A DNA stretch of 64,000 nt from Lentilactobacillus parabuchneri DSM 5707 = NBRC 107865 (GTDB taxonomy: Bacteria; Bacillota; Bacilli; Lactobacillales; Lactobacillaceae): positions 125,476 through 189,475 of the forward strand of contig NZ_AZGK01000001.1 in the NCBI RefSeq assembly GCF_001435315.1, given 5' to 3'. A program made the position numbers and the translations under genes. Shown here piece after piece: positions 28,157 through 37,449 of the stretch (its first letter is position 1; each line of letters begins with the position of its first letter). The notes under the pieces are model-generated. The model was not told where the DNA came from. It did not search any database and worked only from the letters and a program-made list of their open reading frames with translations.

Positions 28157-30519
28157 ACGATAAAGTCTTAGAAACATTAGAATACGGAAAAATTAAAGAG
28201 CAGCTTACAAAATTTTTAGCAACTGATCGTGGAAACGAAATTGTTGGGCAATTAACACCCAGTGCATCAGTCGACCAGGTCAATCAGCGATTGGCACAGA
28301 CTACTGATGGGGCTGATATTGTCCGGCTTAAAGGTGAAATTCCGATCCCCAAGCTGACCGAAATTTCGCCATATATGAAACGGTTAAGAATCGAAAATGC
28401 CTCCTTAGGTGGAACGGAATTGGCCCAAATTACCAAGCTTTTACGGGCGGTTCAAGTCGTGTCTGATTTTTTTGCTGATTTACAGGAAGAAGACGTTGCA
28501 CTCAAGGTATTGCCACAAATTGTCAATCGGTTGACATTGCTGCCGGACGTGACCAGACGGATGCTGTCTTCTATTGACGATGATGGCCGGGTTCTTGACG
28601 GCGCTTCATCGGAACTGCGCGCAATCAGAAAATCGATTTCAGCTACCCAAGGTAACATTCGTTCGAGAATGGGAAAGTTTATTAAGGGATCTGACGCCAA
28701 ATACCTGAGCGAACCGATTATCACGGTCCGTGATGGTCGGTTTGTGCTGCCAATCAAGGCCGAATATAAACAACGCTTCGGTGGGATTATTCATGATCAA
28801 AGTGCATCCGGCCAAACGCTTTACGTTGAACCGAATACGGTTGTTGAAATGAATAATCAACTGAGACGCGATCAGTTGGCCGAGCGGGCTGAGGTTCGCC
28901 GGATCCTCGGTGAACTCACCAACTTAATTCGACCCCATCGGGATGATTTATTAGCGAATATGGATCTCATTGGCCAATTGGATTTTGTGAATGCCAAGGC
29001 CAAGTTGGCCCACCAAACAGGCAGCATCGAACCAAAGGTGTCCGCCGATAATGTGGTGAAGCTGCGTCAGGCACGCCACCCGTTGATTCCACGTGATAAG
29101 GTGGTCGCCAATGATATTGAAATCGGTGATCAATATCATGCCATCATTGTGACCGGGCCAAACACCGGTGGTAAAACGATTACCATCAAAACCGTCGGCT
29201 TACTGGAATTGATGGCCCAATCGGGTTTGTTTATTACCGCCAATGAAGGGAGTCAGATTGGGGTCTTTGATGATATTTTTGCTGATATCGGAGATGAGCA
29301 ATCGATTGAAGCCAATTTGAGTACGTTCTCGTCTCATATGGACAATATCATTTCAATTTTGAACCAGGTGAGCCAAAACAGTTTGGTTCTCTTGGATGAA
29401 TTAGGTGCCGGAACCGATCCCAAGGAAGGCGCGGCGCTTGCAATGGCCATCATTGACGCCTTTCATAAGATCGGCTGCGAATTGATTGCTACGACCCATT
29501 ATCCAGAGTTAAAAGCCTTTGCTTATAATCGACCTGGAATTATTAATGCATCAATGGAATTTGACGTCGACACATTACAGCCGACGTATCGGTTCTTACT
29601 TGGGATCCCCGGCCAAAGTAACGCACTAAACATTGTCAGCAAGCTGGGCATGTCAAAGCAAATTGTTGACCAGGCACGGGCATTTACCGACACCGAGAAC
29701 CAGGATATCAATAACATGATTGAAGAGCTTACAGCACAAACTAAGCGGGCTCACGACGAAGCTGACGAACTCAACACACAACTTCAGCAGGCTGCTAAAT
29801 TGCACAGTGAATTGCAGGACAAATTTACCAAGTATGAGAATCAAAAGGACCGGTTAACCGAGCAGGCTAAGGAACGCGCAAATCAAGTCGTGGAAGAAGC
29901 CAAAAAACAGGCGGATCAAATTATTGCTGATCTTCATGAAAAACAAGCCAAAGTGGGTCAAGTTGCGGTTAAAGAAAATGAATTGATTGATGCCAAAGGG
30001 GCATTGAACAAGTTGGAAACAGCCCCTAACTTAACTCGAAACAAGGTATTGAAAAAAGAAAAGGCGAAACACGATTTTCATCCTGGCGACGACGTTTTGG
30101 TGAAGTCCTATGGCCAACAGGGAACATTACTGCGCCGGGACAAAAATCATACTTGGGATGTTCAAATTGGGATTTTGAAAATGCAGATTGAAGAATCCGA
30201 TTTGGAGAAGGCTGCTAAAAATACCAAAGAAAAGAACCAGTACCAAACCCACGTTTCCAGAACACGTTCGGCAGGAATGTCGCCAACACTGGATTTAAGG
30301 GGCCATCGCTATGAAGAAGCGATGACCGAAGTGGACCGGTATATTGATTCGGCGTTATTAGCCGGCTATCCATCGGTTACTATTATTCACGGAAAAGGGA
30401 CCGGCGCTTTGCGAAAAGGTGTGACTGAATACCTCAAACGTAATCCTCGAGTTAAGAGCTTTGGCTATTCTGCCCCCAACTCGGGTGGAGATGGTTCCAC
30501 AGTTGTTAAATTAAAATAA
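28153..30519 (+). CDS. mutS2: MutS2 (RqcU) ATPase/Smr nuclease
   Basis: MutS-like ATPase of 788 residues without the mismatch-recognition domain. In Bacillus it senses collided ribosomes and splits them; earlier work tied it to suppression of recombination. Walker A GPNTGGKT is near residue 333, followed by DIGDEQSIEANLSTF and LLDELGAGTDP. A long coiled coil (about 515-640) and a KOW-like segment lead to the C-terminal Smr domain with LDLRGHRYEEAM and HGKGTGALRKGV. It lies at the end of the zapA-cvpA-mutS2 unit. Confidence 0.96.
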   Translation: MNDKVLETLEYGKIKEQLTKFLATDRGNEIVGQLTPSASVDQVNQRLAQTTDGADIVRLKGEIPIPKLTEISPYMKRLRIENASLGGTELAQITKLLRAVQVVSDFFADLQEEDVALKVLPQIVNRLTLLPDVTRRMLSSIDDDGRVLDGASSELRAIRKSISATQGNIRSRMGKFIKGSDAKYLSEPIITVRDGRFVLPIKAEYKQRFGGIIHDQSASGQTLYVEPNTVVEMNNQLRRDQLAERAEVRRILGELTNLIRPHRDDLLANMDLIGQLDFVNAKAKLAHQTGSIEPKVSADNVVKLRQARHPLIPRDKVVANDIEIGDQYHAIIVTGPNTGGKTITIKTVGLLELMAQSGLFITANEGSQIGVFDDIFADIGDEQSIEANLSTFSSHMDNIISILNQVSQNSLVLLDELGAGTDPKEGAALAMAIIDAFHKIGCELIATTHYPELKAFAYNRPGIINASMEFDVDTLQPTYRFLLGIPGQSNALNIVSKLGMSKQIVDQARAFTDTENQDINNMIEELTAQTKRAHDEADELNTQLQQAAKLHSELQDKFTKYENQKDRLTEQAKERANQVVEEAKKQADQIIADLHEKQAKVGQVAVKENELIDAKGALNKLETAPNLTRNKVLKKEKAKHDFHPGDDVLVKSYGQQGTLLRRDKNHTWDVQIGILKMQIEESDLEKAAKNTKEKNQYQTHVSRTRSAGMSPTLDLRGHRYEEAMTEVDRYIDSALLAGYPSVTIIHGKGTGALRKGVTEYLKRNPRVKSFGYSAPNSGGDGSTVVKLK

Positions 30520-30597
30520 GAATGATTGTGTGCAATTTGGTTGCTTTTTGGCCGAAAGTTGTTAGTATGAATATATTAAAGGATTGGAGTGTTTGAT

Positions 30598-30909
30598 ATG
30601 CTTAAAGAAACAACGGATCAAACTTTTGAACAAGACACTGCTGAGGGCGTTACCTTAACAGACGTTTGGGCAACTTGGTGTGGCCCTTGCCGGATGCAGA
30701 CTCCGGTCATTGAAGAATTGGCCGAAGAAATGAATGATGTTAAGTTCAGTAAGATGGACGCCGACAAAAACCCAGAGACGTTATCAAAATTTGGCATTAT
30801 GAGTATCCCAACTTTGTTAGTTAAAAAAGATGGCAAGGTCGTTGACACCATTGTTGGCTATCATCCAAAGGCACAAGTGAAAAAAGTGCTGGATCAATAC
30901 GTTGACTAA
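30598..30909 (+). CDS. trxA: Thioredoxin
   Basis: Thiol-disulfide reductase of 103 residues with active site WATWCGPC and the cis-proline segment GIMSIPTLLVKKDG. ATG 30598 is preferred: GGAG lies 8 bp upstream, while GTG 30589 overlaps that site. mutS2-trxA order is common in lactobacilli. A bidirectional terminator follows. Confidence 0.96.
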   Translation: MLKETTDQTFEQDTAEGVTLTDVWATWCGPCRMQTPVIEELAEEMNDVKFSKMDADKNPETLSKFGIMSIPTLLVKKDGKVVDTIVGYHPKAQVKKVLDQYVD

Positions 30910-30969
30910 TTTGAATTAAAGGGTGAATCAGAGAACGAGACGATAGATGTTCTTGCATTGACTCAGAAA

Positions 30970-31025
30970 AAATACAAGGGCCCACGACAAAACAGTTGTT
31001 TTTGTGAGGGTCCTTGTATTTTTTT
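30970..31025. terminator. Bidirectional terminator between trxA and yslB
   Basis: AAATACAAGG and CCTTGTATTT form the base of a long stem, with inner AAAACA/TGTTTTT pairing. A-rich and T-rich flanks suit both strands and the genes converge here. Confidence 0.88.
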
Positions 31026-31033
31026 GTTTAAAT

Positions 31034-31558
31034 TTAGTTTTTCGGGGTGTCATCATTTGGATCGGTTTGATCCGGTTCGACGATTTCGAAGATTGAAGAA
31101 GCCTCCTGGCCATCATTTGGTTTGTCTGGGCTTAAGTAGGTCGTCAACAAAACGAAGCCCTTATTGATGTTTTCTTTTTCAATCTCGGCTTCTGCCTGTT
31201 GATTTAAAATATATTGACAGCTTTGGGCAATAAAGCCGGATTCCAAATAAAAATCAGGATCATCAAAAGCAGTCAGCCGTTCGGCAACAATTTTGCCACT
31301 TAATTGCCAGTGGATCTGATTGCCGGCTCGCTTCAAAAGTGTCAGTGTCCCAAACTGGAACTGTTGGAAGAAGGTTTCCAAATCTTCGTAGGTTGCCAAG
31401 CGATGGTTGCGGGCAAGATGTTTACCCGCCCAATAAGAGATTTCGTGAGCTTCTTTTCCCAGGATTTCCGGAAGCAATGTATCTCGAATCAACTCTTGTC
31501 CCAATAAATTTTTCATTGTACTATCATTAACAAAATTCTTGTATACGTCGTTATTCAT
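31034..31558 (-). CDS. yslB: YslB family protein (DUF2507)
   Basis: Protein of 174 residues with a DUF2507 (V4R-like) core: LGQELIRDTLLPEILG, ISYWAGKHLAR, FFQQFQFGTL and ESGFIAQSCQYI. No catalytic function is known. The C-terminus is acidic and Pro/Asp-rich. It is divergent from murI, as yslB is adjacent to racE in Bacillus. Confidence 0.87.
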   Translation of the reverse strand: MNNDVYKNFVNDSTMKNLLGQELIRDTLLPEILGKEAHEISYWAGKHLARNHRLATYEDLETFFQQFQFGTLTLLKRAGNQIHWQLSGKIVAERLTAFDDPDFYLESGFIAQSCQYILNQQAEAEIEKENINKGFVLLTTYLSPDKPNDGQEASSIFEIVEPDQTDPNDDTPKN

Positions 31559-31692
31559 TTTTTAATCTCCATCAATGTAAAATGTAATATTCTTATTATA
31601 TACTACAATCACTTGCCATGATTTGTCAGTTGAATATATGTTTCTTATGAAAGATAATAGATATAACAGTACCAAGGGAAGAAGGAATTCAG

Positions 31693-32490
31693 TTGGATAA
31701 GCGGCCAATTGGCGTTATGGACTCGGGGGTCGGCGGGCTTACCGTTTTAAAGGAAATTACTAAAGTCCTCCCTAATGAATCGTACATCTTTGTGGGGGAT
31801 CAAGCCAACTTACCGTATGGCCAAAAATCATCCGAGGTGGTCAGAGCTTTAACAAAGCGCATTGCAGATTATATGTTGGCCCAAGATGTTAAAATGTTTG
31901 TCATTGCTTGTAACACCGCGACTGCAGCGGCGTATGAGTATCTTACCAAAATTTTACCAATCCCCGTGATTGGGGTGATTCAGCCGGGCGCTACCTCAGC
32001 GGCTAACGTCTCAAAAACTGGCCAGATTGGCGTGATTGCCACCAACGGGACCGTTCGCTCGGGTGACTATCAGCGCCTTATCAAGCAGGCTAATCCGCAT
32101 GCCAAGGTTTCATCGCTGGGATGTCCGGAATTTGTCACAATGGTTGAAGAAGGGCTGGCAGGAACTGTTGAAGCGCAAGCTGCCGTCAATAACCGTCTTG
32201 CCTGGTTCATGGATAAGCCGATAGATACTCTGGTAATGGGCTGTACCCATTTTCCGGTATTGCGAACGGAAATTCAAAATGTGGTTGGGCCGGACGTTAC
32301 GTTAGTTGATCCCGGAATCGCGACGGCTCAACAAGTTCTGGATTATCTGCAGCAGCATGATGCGTTGAATGACCGGTCGGCGAGCCGACAAACCCGCGAA
32401 TATTTCACGACCGGAAAACCAAAAGACTTCGCCAAGATTGCCGATCAGTTACTTGGAGAACCGATTAGCGCTGCTCATTTAGATATTTAA
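31693..32490 (+). CDS. murI: Glutamate racemase
   Basis: Supplies D-glutamate for peptidoglycan by cofactor-independent racemisation; 265 residues. Both catalytic cysteines are in place: ACNTATAAAYE and MGCTHFPVL. The N-terminal DSGVGGLTVLKE and the VGDQANLPYG loop are typical. The start TTG 31693 follows GAAGGAA. It is followed by rdgB and a YfcE-type gene, matching Bacillus racE-rph-ysnA-ysnB except that rph is absent. Confidence 0.97.
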   Translation: MDKRPIGVMDSGVGGLTVLKEITKVLPNESYIFVGDQANLPYGQKSSEVVRALTKRIADYMLAQDVKMFVIACNTATAAAYEYLTKILPIPVIGVIQPGATSAANVSKTGQIGVIATNGTVRSGDYQRLIKQANPHAKVSSLGCPEFVTMVEEGLAGTVEAQAAVNNRLAWFMDKPIDTLVMGCTHFPVLRTEIQNVVGPDVTLVDPGIATAQQVLDYLQQHDALNDRSASRQTREYFTTGKPKDFAKIADQLLGEPISAAHLDI

Positions 32491-32505
32491 AAGGAGAGAT
32501 GGACC

Positions 32506-33105
32506 TTGAAACGACCAGATTCAATTGTGATTGCATCTCAAAACGCACATAAGGTGATTGAATTTGAAGACGCCTTTAAAGATACCGGCGTATCAATCAA
32601 ATCACTAAAACATTTTGAAAACGTGCCAGAGATTGAGGAAACCGGCACAACTTTTGAAGAGAACGCAACTTTAAAGGCAACTGGGATCATGAAGTTCACC
32701 CATCAAGCGGTGATTGCCGATGACTCCGGATTAGTGGTCCAGGCACTTGATGGCCAACCAGGGGTTCATTCAGCGCGCTATGCCGGCGATCATGATGACG
32801 ACGCCAACAATAACAAACTCTTAAAGGAAATGCAAAATAAGCAAAATCGAAACGCTTATTTTGAATCTGTATTGGTTTATTTAACTCCCGAGGGCGACAA
32901 AGTGGTCGCATCAGGACGCATTAACGGCGAAATTTTACGTGCCCGTCGTGGGAACAATGACTTTGGGTACGACCCGTTATTTTATGTGCCGGAAGCACAA
33001 AAGACGCTGGCCGAAATGTCGACCCACGACAAGAACTTGATTAGTCACCGGGGAAACGCAATCCGCAATCTGTTGAATAAGTTATTGGAGATGTGGGACC
33101 AATGA
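32506..33105 (+). CDS. rdgB: XTP/dITP diphosphatase (RdgB/HAM1)
   Basis: House-cleaning pyrophosphatase of 199 residues that removes non-canonical purine triphosphates. IVIASQNAHKVIEFE, EETGTTFEENATLKA, ADDSGLVVQALDGQPGVHSA and the C-terminal NDFGYDPLFYVP and SHRGNAI motifs are all present. The TTG start is preceded by AAGGAG. It overlaps the next gene by 4 bp. Confidence 0.97.
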   Translation: MKRPDSIVIASQNAHKVIEFEDAFKDTGVSIKSLKHFENVPEIEETGTTFEENATLKATGIMKFTHQAVIADDSGLVVQALDGQPGVHSARYAGDHDDDANNNKLLKEMQNKQNRNAYFESVLVYLTPEGDKVVASGRINGEILRARRGNNDFGYDPLFYVPEAQKTLAEMSTHDKNLISHRGNAIRNLLNKLLEMWDQ

Positions 33106-33617
33106 AAATTGTTGTTGTGAGCGATAACCACGGCGATCGTGAGATTATTCAAAAAATCGTCGATCATTACGAAGGTAAAGTTGATGGCATTTTTCATTGT
33201 GGTGATTCGGAGTTTAAACAGGGGGATCCGTTGATCTCAAAGCTCCACCTGGTGGCAGGAAATATGGACTTTGAACCATTTGCCGATCACGATTTGACGA
33301 CGATTGACGGCCACACCATTTTGACGACCCACGGGCACCACCAAAACGTCAATAGTGGCTTGTTGACACTGAAATTATATGGCCGCAGTCTGGGGGTTGA
33401 TATTGTCTTGTTCGGACACACCCATCAACTAGGGGCTGAGATGGAAGACGGCATGTTGTTTGTCAATCCCGGCAGTATTTCATATCCCCGTGGTCAATAC
33501 GCCCCAATTGGCGGTACGTTTGCCGTGATTGATGGGAAGCAGGATACTTACGAGGTTCAATATTATGATCGTCAGCTGTCTTCGATTGATCAGTTGAAGT
33601 TTCATTTTTCGTCTTAA
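33102..33617 (+). CDS. YfcE/MJ0936 family metallophosphodiesterase
   Basis: Calcineurin-like phosphoesterase of 171 residues. Metal ligands are apparent in VVSDNHGDREI, HCGDSEF, LVAGNMDFE, TTHGHHQNV and LFGHTHQLG. FVNPGSISYPRG is the usual C-terminal motif. ATG 33102 overlaps the rdgB stop, so it is translationally coupled; GGAG lies 11 bp away. The physiological substrate is not known. Confidence 0.92.
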   Translation: MKIVVVSDNHGDREIIQKIVDHYEGKVDGIFHCGDSEFKQGDPLISKLHLVAGNMDFEPFADHDLTTIDGHTILTTHGHHQNVNSGLLTLKLYGRSLGVDIVLFGHTHQLGAEMEDGMLFVNPGSISYPRGQYAPIGGTFAVIDGKQDTYEVQYYDRQLSSIDQLKFHFSS

Positions 33618-33636
33618 CAAAGGAGTTTGCGATTAC

Positions 33637-34155
33637 ATGATTGATAAGCCGATTGAAACCGTCATGAGAGAAAGCCAGCGGGATATTTTAATTCCTGCTG
33701 ACCTGGTTGCAACCGTTAATGAAAATAACGACCTTCAGCATGTGTTTATGGTTTTAACCAAGGTCAAGTATGCCAAGATTCCGGTGCTCGATAACAGTAA
33801 TCACTTTAAGGGTTTGGTTTCATTGCCTATGATTACTGAACTGATGCTTCAAGATACCGGCATCACCAGTCGGCCACTGGAATCGATGAAAGTGAAACAA
33901 ATTATGCAGACAGATGTCCCCACGATATATGAACGGGATAATCTTGAAGCGATTATGCGGTACTTAGTTGATGAGAACTTCTTGGTCTACGTTGATTCAG
34001 ACAACCACTTTAAGGGAATTATTACGCGTCGTGAGTTGTTTAAAGAAATTAATTACCTCGCCCATAACTTTTCCAAACGATACGTTGCTCTTCCGGTGTA
34101 CAACCAAAAAACAGCTGCTCAACGGAAAAAAGCTGGGGTGAAAAGAAAAATTTGA
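33637..34155 (+). CDS. cbpB: CBS-domain protein, CbpB-like cyclic-di-AMP receptor
   Basis: Two-CBS-domain protein of 172 residues. The first repeat includes NENNDLQHVFMVLTKVKYAK and IPVLDNSNHFKGLVS; the second includes DVPTIYERDNLEAIMRYL and FLVYVDSDNHFKGIITRREL. Firmicutes homologues (CbpB/DarB, YkuL) bind c-di-AMP and regulate the stringent-response enzyme Rel and pyruvate carboxylase. That function is inferred here. The tail is Lys/Arg-rich. It ends at a perfect 18-bp inverted repeat shared with the convergent mscS gene. Confidence 0.82.
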   Translation: MIDKPIETVMRESQRDILIPADLVATVNENNDLQHVFMVLTKVKYAKIPVLDNSNHFKGLVSLPMITELMLQDTGITSRPLESMKVKQIMQTDVPTIYERDNLEAIMRYLVDENFLVYVDSDNHFKGIITRRELFKEINYLAHNFSKRYVALPVYNQKTAAQRKKAGVKRKI

Positions 34156-34184
34156 GGTATGGGAGAGACTCATTGACCTTGCTA

Positions 34185-34256
34185 AAAATGGATCCAAAGA
34201 AATAAATTGAGGAAAATTGATTTGCTTTCCCCGGTTTTTTTCTTTGGATCCATTTT
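34185..34256. terminator. Bidirectional terminator between cbpB and mscS
   Basis: AAAATGGATCCAAAGAAA pairs perfectly with TTTCTTTGGATCCATTTT over 18 bp. An inner GGAAA/TTTCC stem also forms. T-rich flanks occur on both strands. Confidence 0.9.
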
Positions 34257-34261
34257 GCTTG

Positions 34262-35140
34262 TTACTTCACATTTGGCTGGCCAACCATTGTTGGGCTTGC
34301 CGGCAGCTCAATTCCGGCCTGGTTTAATTCGGTAAGATAAAGTGCTAAGAAACTGTGAGAGATTTCATACTGAGCGCCATTCTTGGTTGTGATGTTGACT
34401 TGAACGACCAACTTGCCATCCGGTAAGCTGATCGTGCCAATGATTTTAGGGTCGCCAATAATATCAGGATAATTTGGCACCTCCCGTTGATTGACTTTGC
34501 GGATAATTTTAATGACCTGATCGACTGGCGTTTGTGGGAATATCCCAACTTGAATCATTGCTGTCATATTGTTTCGCGACATGTTGGCGATGGTGGTAAT
34601 CGTGCGGTTGGGAATAAAATTCAACGTGCCATCGTCGCCGACAACTTGGGTGGTCCTTAATCCAACGGCAGTGACCGTTCCTTTAATCGTGCCAATTTGA
34701 ACGTATTCGCCAACCTCAATTTGTCGTTCCAATAAAATGAAAAAGCCGCTGACGATGTCGGTGACAAATCCTTGGGCACCAAGTCCAATTGCCAGACTGA
34801 AGATTCCCGCTGACGCCACCAATGTTCCCACTGGGACGCCAATTGTCGAAAGAATCGAGTAGATCCAGAAAAACCACAAGCAGTAGATCAACACATTCAT
34901 TGTCAGGGTGTGGAAGGTTTTAATCCGTTTTTCGGTGACGGTGTTTTCATATTTTGCCCGGTAACGTTTGAAAAAATGATTAATGGCGTCTTTACCGATT
35001 TTTCTGAGGATCACAAATAGGATCGAGAAGAGAATTAATAAGAGGACTTTTTCCAGAATGGTCATTGCCAATCGATCCCAGTCGACCATGTTTAAATATT
35101 TTTGCCAGTTGACGGCTAATACGGTTAAATTTTGTTTCAT
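34262..35140 (-). CDS. MscS family small-conductance mechanosensitive channel
   Basis: Osmotic release channel of 292 residues. Three hydrophobic helices are visible (LLLILFSILFVILRK; VLIYCLWFFWIYSIL; VASAGIFSLAIGLGAQGFV). The third is the pore helix, carrying the GxGxQ signature (LAIGLGAQGFVTDIVSG). The cytoplasmic beta domain has VGEYVQIGTIKGTV and FIPNRTI. The neighbour cbpB is a c-di-AMP-sensor homologue, and c-di-AMP controls osmotic balance, but a functional link is only a suggestion. Confidence 0.93.
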   Translation of the reverse strand: MKQNLTVLAVNWQKYLNMVDWDRLAMTILEKVLLLILFSILFVILRKIGKDAINHFFKRYRAKYENTVTEKRIKTFHTLTMNVLIYCLWFFWIYSILSTIGVPVGTLVASAGIFSLAIGLGAQGFVTDIVSGFFILLERQIEVGEYVQIGTIKGTVTAVGLRTTQVVGDDGTLNFIPNRTITTIANMSRNNMTAMIQVGIFPQTPVDQVIKIIRKVNQREVPNYPDIIGDPKIIGTISLPDGKLVVQVNITTKNGAQYEISHSFLALYLTELNQAGIELPASPTMVGQPNVK

Positions 35141-35282
35141 ATTGGTTGCGGCTCCTCACTTTGGATATACCATTATCTTAGCAAAACCCGTGGGGAATTG
35201 AAACCGGCATTCGTTCATTTTCATTGTCAAATGGTTATTGGAATGCTATTCTTAAGTAAATGTTGCACAAGGAGGAATTTCG

Positions 35283-35699
35283 ATGACTGCTGGACAAATC
35301 GCCGGCTTGATCGCCGCAATTGCGTTTTTACTTTTAGTTATATTTATCGGCCTCTTCTTAATGAAGGTCAGCCGGACAATTTCTGAAGTTAATGCTTCAA
35401 TCAGGATGATGACGAGTAACGTTGATGTCATTGCCAAACAAACGGATAAGATTATGGCGACGTCTAATGATCTGGTTAAGGACGTTGATGACAAATTAAA
35501 TATCGTGACGCCAGTGTTTCAAGCGGCAGCTGATCTGGGCCAAAGTGTTTCTGATCTAAACAGTGCGACCCAAAACTTGACTAAGCGGGTTAAAGACACC
35601 GGCAAGAAAGGTGTTTCAGCAGGACTTGCCGGAAAGTTTGGCAAGGGTGCCTGGAATATGTACCGCAATCGTAAAAGTACCAAAAACACCACAAAATAA
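35283..35699 (+). CDS. ytxG: DUF948 protein with one transmembrane helix
   Basis: Small membrane protein of 138 residues. One N-terminal helix (GLIAAIAFLLLVIFIGLFLM) is followed by a helical DUF948 segment (SRTISEVNASIRMMTSNVDVIAKQ shortened) and a basic C-terminus. GGAGGAA is correctly spaced before ATG 35283. ytxG-ytxH lie near ccpA in Bacillus too, supporting the name. Function is unknown. Confidence 0.8.
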   Translation: MTAGQIAGLIAAIAFLLLVIFIGLFLMKVSRTISEVNASIRMMTSNVDVIAKQTDKIMATSNDLVKDVDDKLNIVTPVFQAAADLGQSVSDLNSATQNLTKRVKDTGKKGVSAGLAGKFGKGAWNMYRNRKSTKNTTK

Positions 35700-35720
35700 T
35701 GCATGAAGGGATTGATTATA

Positions 35721-36185
35721 ATGGGTAAAAAATTAGCAGCAGGACTATTTGCCGGAATTCTCGGTGCGGGGCTTTACGCCGCTTATCAAAAATTAGATGA
35801 AGATAAAAAAGACCGTCTGAAGCGTGATGCGCGCGATAAAGCCGACGAATTAAGGGATCGGGCAGTCGACTACGCATTTTATGCCAATGATGCTTTGAGT
35901 GATCTCAAAGACGTTATTCATGATGAAATGGATAACACCAAGGAAACTGTCAATGATGCCAAGTCACAATTTGCTGACAAGGCAAAGAGCTTTAAAGCTG
36001 ATCAGACCACGGATGATCAACCAGCAGACGATGATCAAGACGACATTGTGGTTGACGCAAAGGATGCCTTTCAAAATTCCGACATTCCCAGTGCTGCTGA
36101 CGACTTGACGCCGGATCCTGATAAAGGCGACTCATCAACTGGTGATATTCCGATTAAAGATGATTCAACAGATGATCAAGCATAA
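35721..36185 (+). CDS. ytxH: YtxH-like membrane-anchored acidic protein
   Basis: Protein of 154 residues: a Gly/Ala-rich N-terminal helix (KKLAAGLFAGILGAGLYAAY), an amphipathic Lys/Asp-rich segment (DEDKKDRLKRDARDKADEL), then an intrinsically disordered acidic tail. ATG 35721 is chosen over 35703 because AAGGGA lies 9 bp before it. Cotranscribed with ytxG. Possible envelope-stress role by family; no direct evidence. Confidence 0.78.
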   Translation: MGKKLAAGLFAGILGAGLYAAYQKLDEDKKDRLKRDARDKADELRDRAVDYAFYANDALSDLKDVIHDEMDNTKETVNDAKSQFADKAKSFKADQTTDDQPADDDQDDIVVDAKDAFQNSDIPSAADDLTPDPDKGDSSTGDIPIKDDSTDDQA

Positions 36186-36187
36186 AA

Positions 36188-36215
36188 AAACAACCTCGGT
36201 TGAGGTTGTTTTTTT
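36188..36215. terminator. Bidirectional terminator between ytxH and pepQ
   Basis: AACAACCTC and GAGGTTGTT form the stem around a GGTT-type loop, with A7 before and T7 after. The flanking genes converge. Confidence 0.92.
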
Positions 36216-36219
36216 GACT

Positions 36220-37320
36220 TTATAAATCAACATATCGTAATTCTTTTGTGGTATGGGTAAATGGTTCACTGCCATTTTCTGTGATGTGAACGCAGTCTTC
36301 AATTCGAACTCCGGCAACGTTTGGAATATAAATACCGGGTTCAATTGAAAAGCACATGCCGGGCTGCAGTTCCATTTTATTGCCTTCCATAATTGATGGA
36401 AATTCGTGCTCACTCATCCCCATCCCGTGACCTAAGCGATGGATGAAGTACTCACCGTAACCGGCTTTGGTAATGACATCTCTGGCAATTTTGTCCAGCT
36501 CTTCTGCCGTGATACCGGGTTTGGCAGCAGCTTGGGCGGTTAACTGGGCTTCCAGGCAGACGTTATAGATGTCCATTGATTTTTCATCTGGTTTTCCAAC
36601 CGCAACTGTCCGCGAAGCATCGCTGATGTAGCCTTGCCAAACAGTTCCCAAATCAAACAAAACCAACTGATTGTTTTGAACTTGATTCTCACTGGTTGCC
36701 CCGTGCGGTTCTGCAGCATGGGCGCCGGCTTGAACGAGGGATGGAAAACTCAGTTCCATGATCCCGTTTTGCATTAAGGCGTACTGCAGGTCAGCTGCAA
36801 TTTGATCCTCGGTTTTTCCCAACGCAACAGCTTCAAATCCTTTTTGTAAGGCAAAATCATCCCATTTTCCGGCGATTTTTAACTTTTCAATTTCATCAGC
36901 TGATTTGATTAATCGCATTTTTTCAATAAATGGGGTTAAATTGGCTGAAAAGTCGCCATCAGAAAAAACAGATTCGAGCGATTCCAACCGGTCAACGGCC
37001 AGTTGGGACTTTTCGATTGCAAAGTGGGTTTCATCGGTGTTTCTTGCGTGTACTTGATCGGCGATCATTGCCCAGGGATCTTCATGATCCAAATAGCCAT
37101 AAACCGGATTGGTCCAGCCGGTATCTTTGATTGCTTCGCTTTCCAGCGCTGGTCCGAAGATGAATGGGTCTTTATCTTTGAAGACCACCACCATCAAGAC
37201 GCGTTCGACGGGATCACTGTAAAAGCCCGTTAGATACTGAATCGTTTTTGGATCGGTGATGAGTGCGATGTCTTGGTTGTTATCAGCCAACCATCGTTGA
37301 ATTTTTTCAATTTTGTTCAC
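36220..37320 (-). CDS. pepQ: Xaa-Pro dipeptidase/aminopeptidase P family peptidase
   Basis: M24 metallopeptidase of 366 residues that cleaves peptides next to proline, useful for growth on casein-type peptides. The two-metal site is complete: FDLGTVWQGYISDASRT (two Asp), HRLGHGMGMSEHE (His), FSIEPGIYIP (Glu) and RIEDCVHIT (Glu). The start is GTG 37320, 8 bp after GAGGAG; GTG 37329 overlaps that site. It is divergent from ccpA across a cre site, the arrangement described in several lactobacilli. Confidence 0.93.
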   Translation of the reverse strand: MNKIEKIQRWLADNNQDIALITDPKTIQYLTGFYSDPVERVLMVVVFKDKDPFIFGPALESEAIKDTGWTNPVYGYLDHEDPWAMIADQVHARNTDETHFAIEKSQLAVDRLESLESVFSDGDFSANLTPFIEKMRLIKSADEIEKLKIAGKWDDFALQKGFEAVALGKTEDQIAADLQYALMQNGIMELSFPSLVQAGAHAAEPHGATSENQVQNNQLVLFDLGTVWQGYISDASRTVAVGKPDEKSMDIYNVCLEAQLTAQAAAKPGITAEELDKIARDVITKAGYGEYFIHRLGHGMGMSEHEFPSIMEGNKMELQPGMCFSIEPGIYIPNVAGVRIEDCVHITENGSEPFTHTTKELRYVDL

Positions 37321-37349
37321 GATAATCACTCCTCAATTAATTTGTTCTT

Positions 37350-37358
37350 AGTATAGCA
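37350..37358 (-). promoter_or_regulatory. Extended -10 element for pepQ
   Basis: On the minus strand TGCTATACT gives an extended -10 (TG-N-TATACT) about 30 bp before the pepQ start. No convincing -35 is visible. Confidence 0.45.
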
Positions 37359-37433
37359 TATGCTGAATTAGGATTTATCCCGCAAAATTCCGTTTTCACT
37401 TGAATTTTCATCAATGATAGTTTATTATTTAGT

Positions 37434-37447
37434 TGAAAACGTTTTCA
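37434..37447. promoter_or_regulatory. cre site between pepQ and ccpA
   Basis: TGAAAACGTTTTCA is a perfect 14-bp palindrome fitting the catabolite-responsive element consensus TGWNANCGNTNWCA. It lies 2 bp before the ccpA -35 element and upstream of the divergent pepQ, so CcpA can act on both. Confidence 0.88.
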
Positions 37448-37449
37448 AT

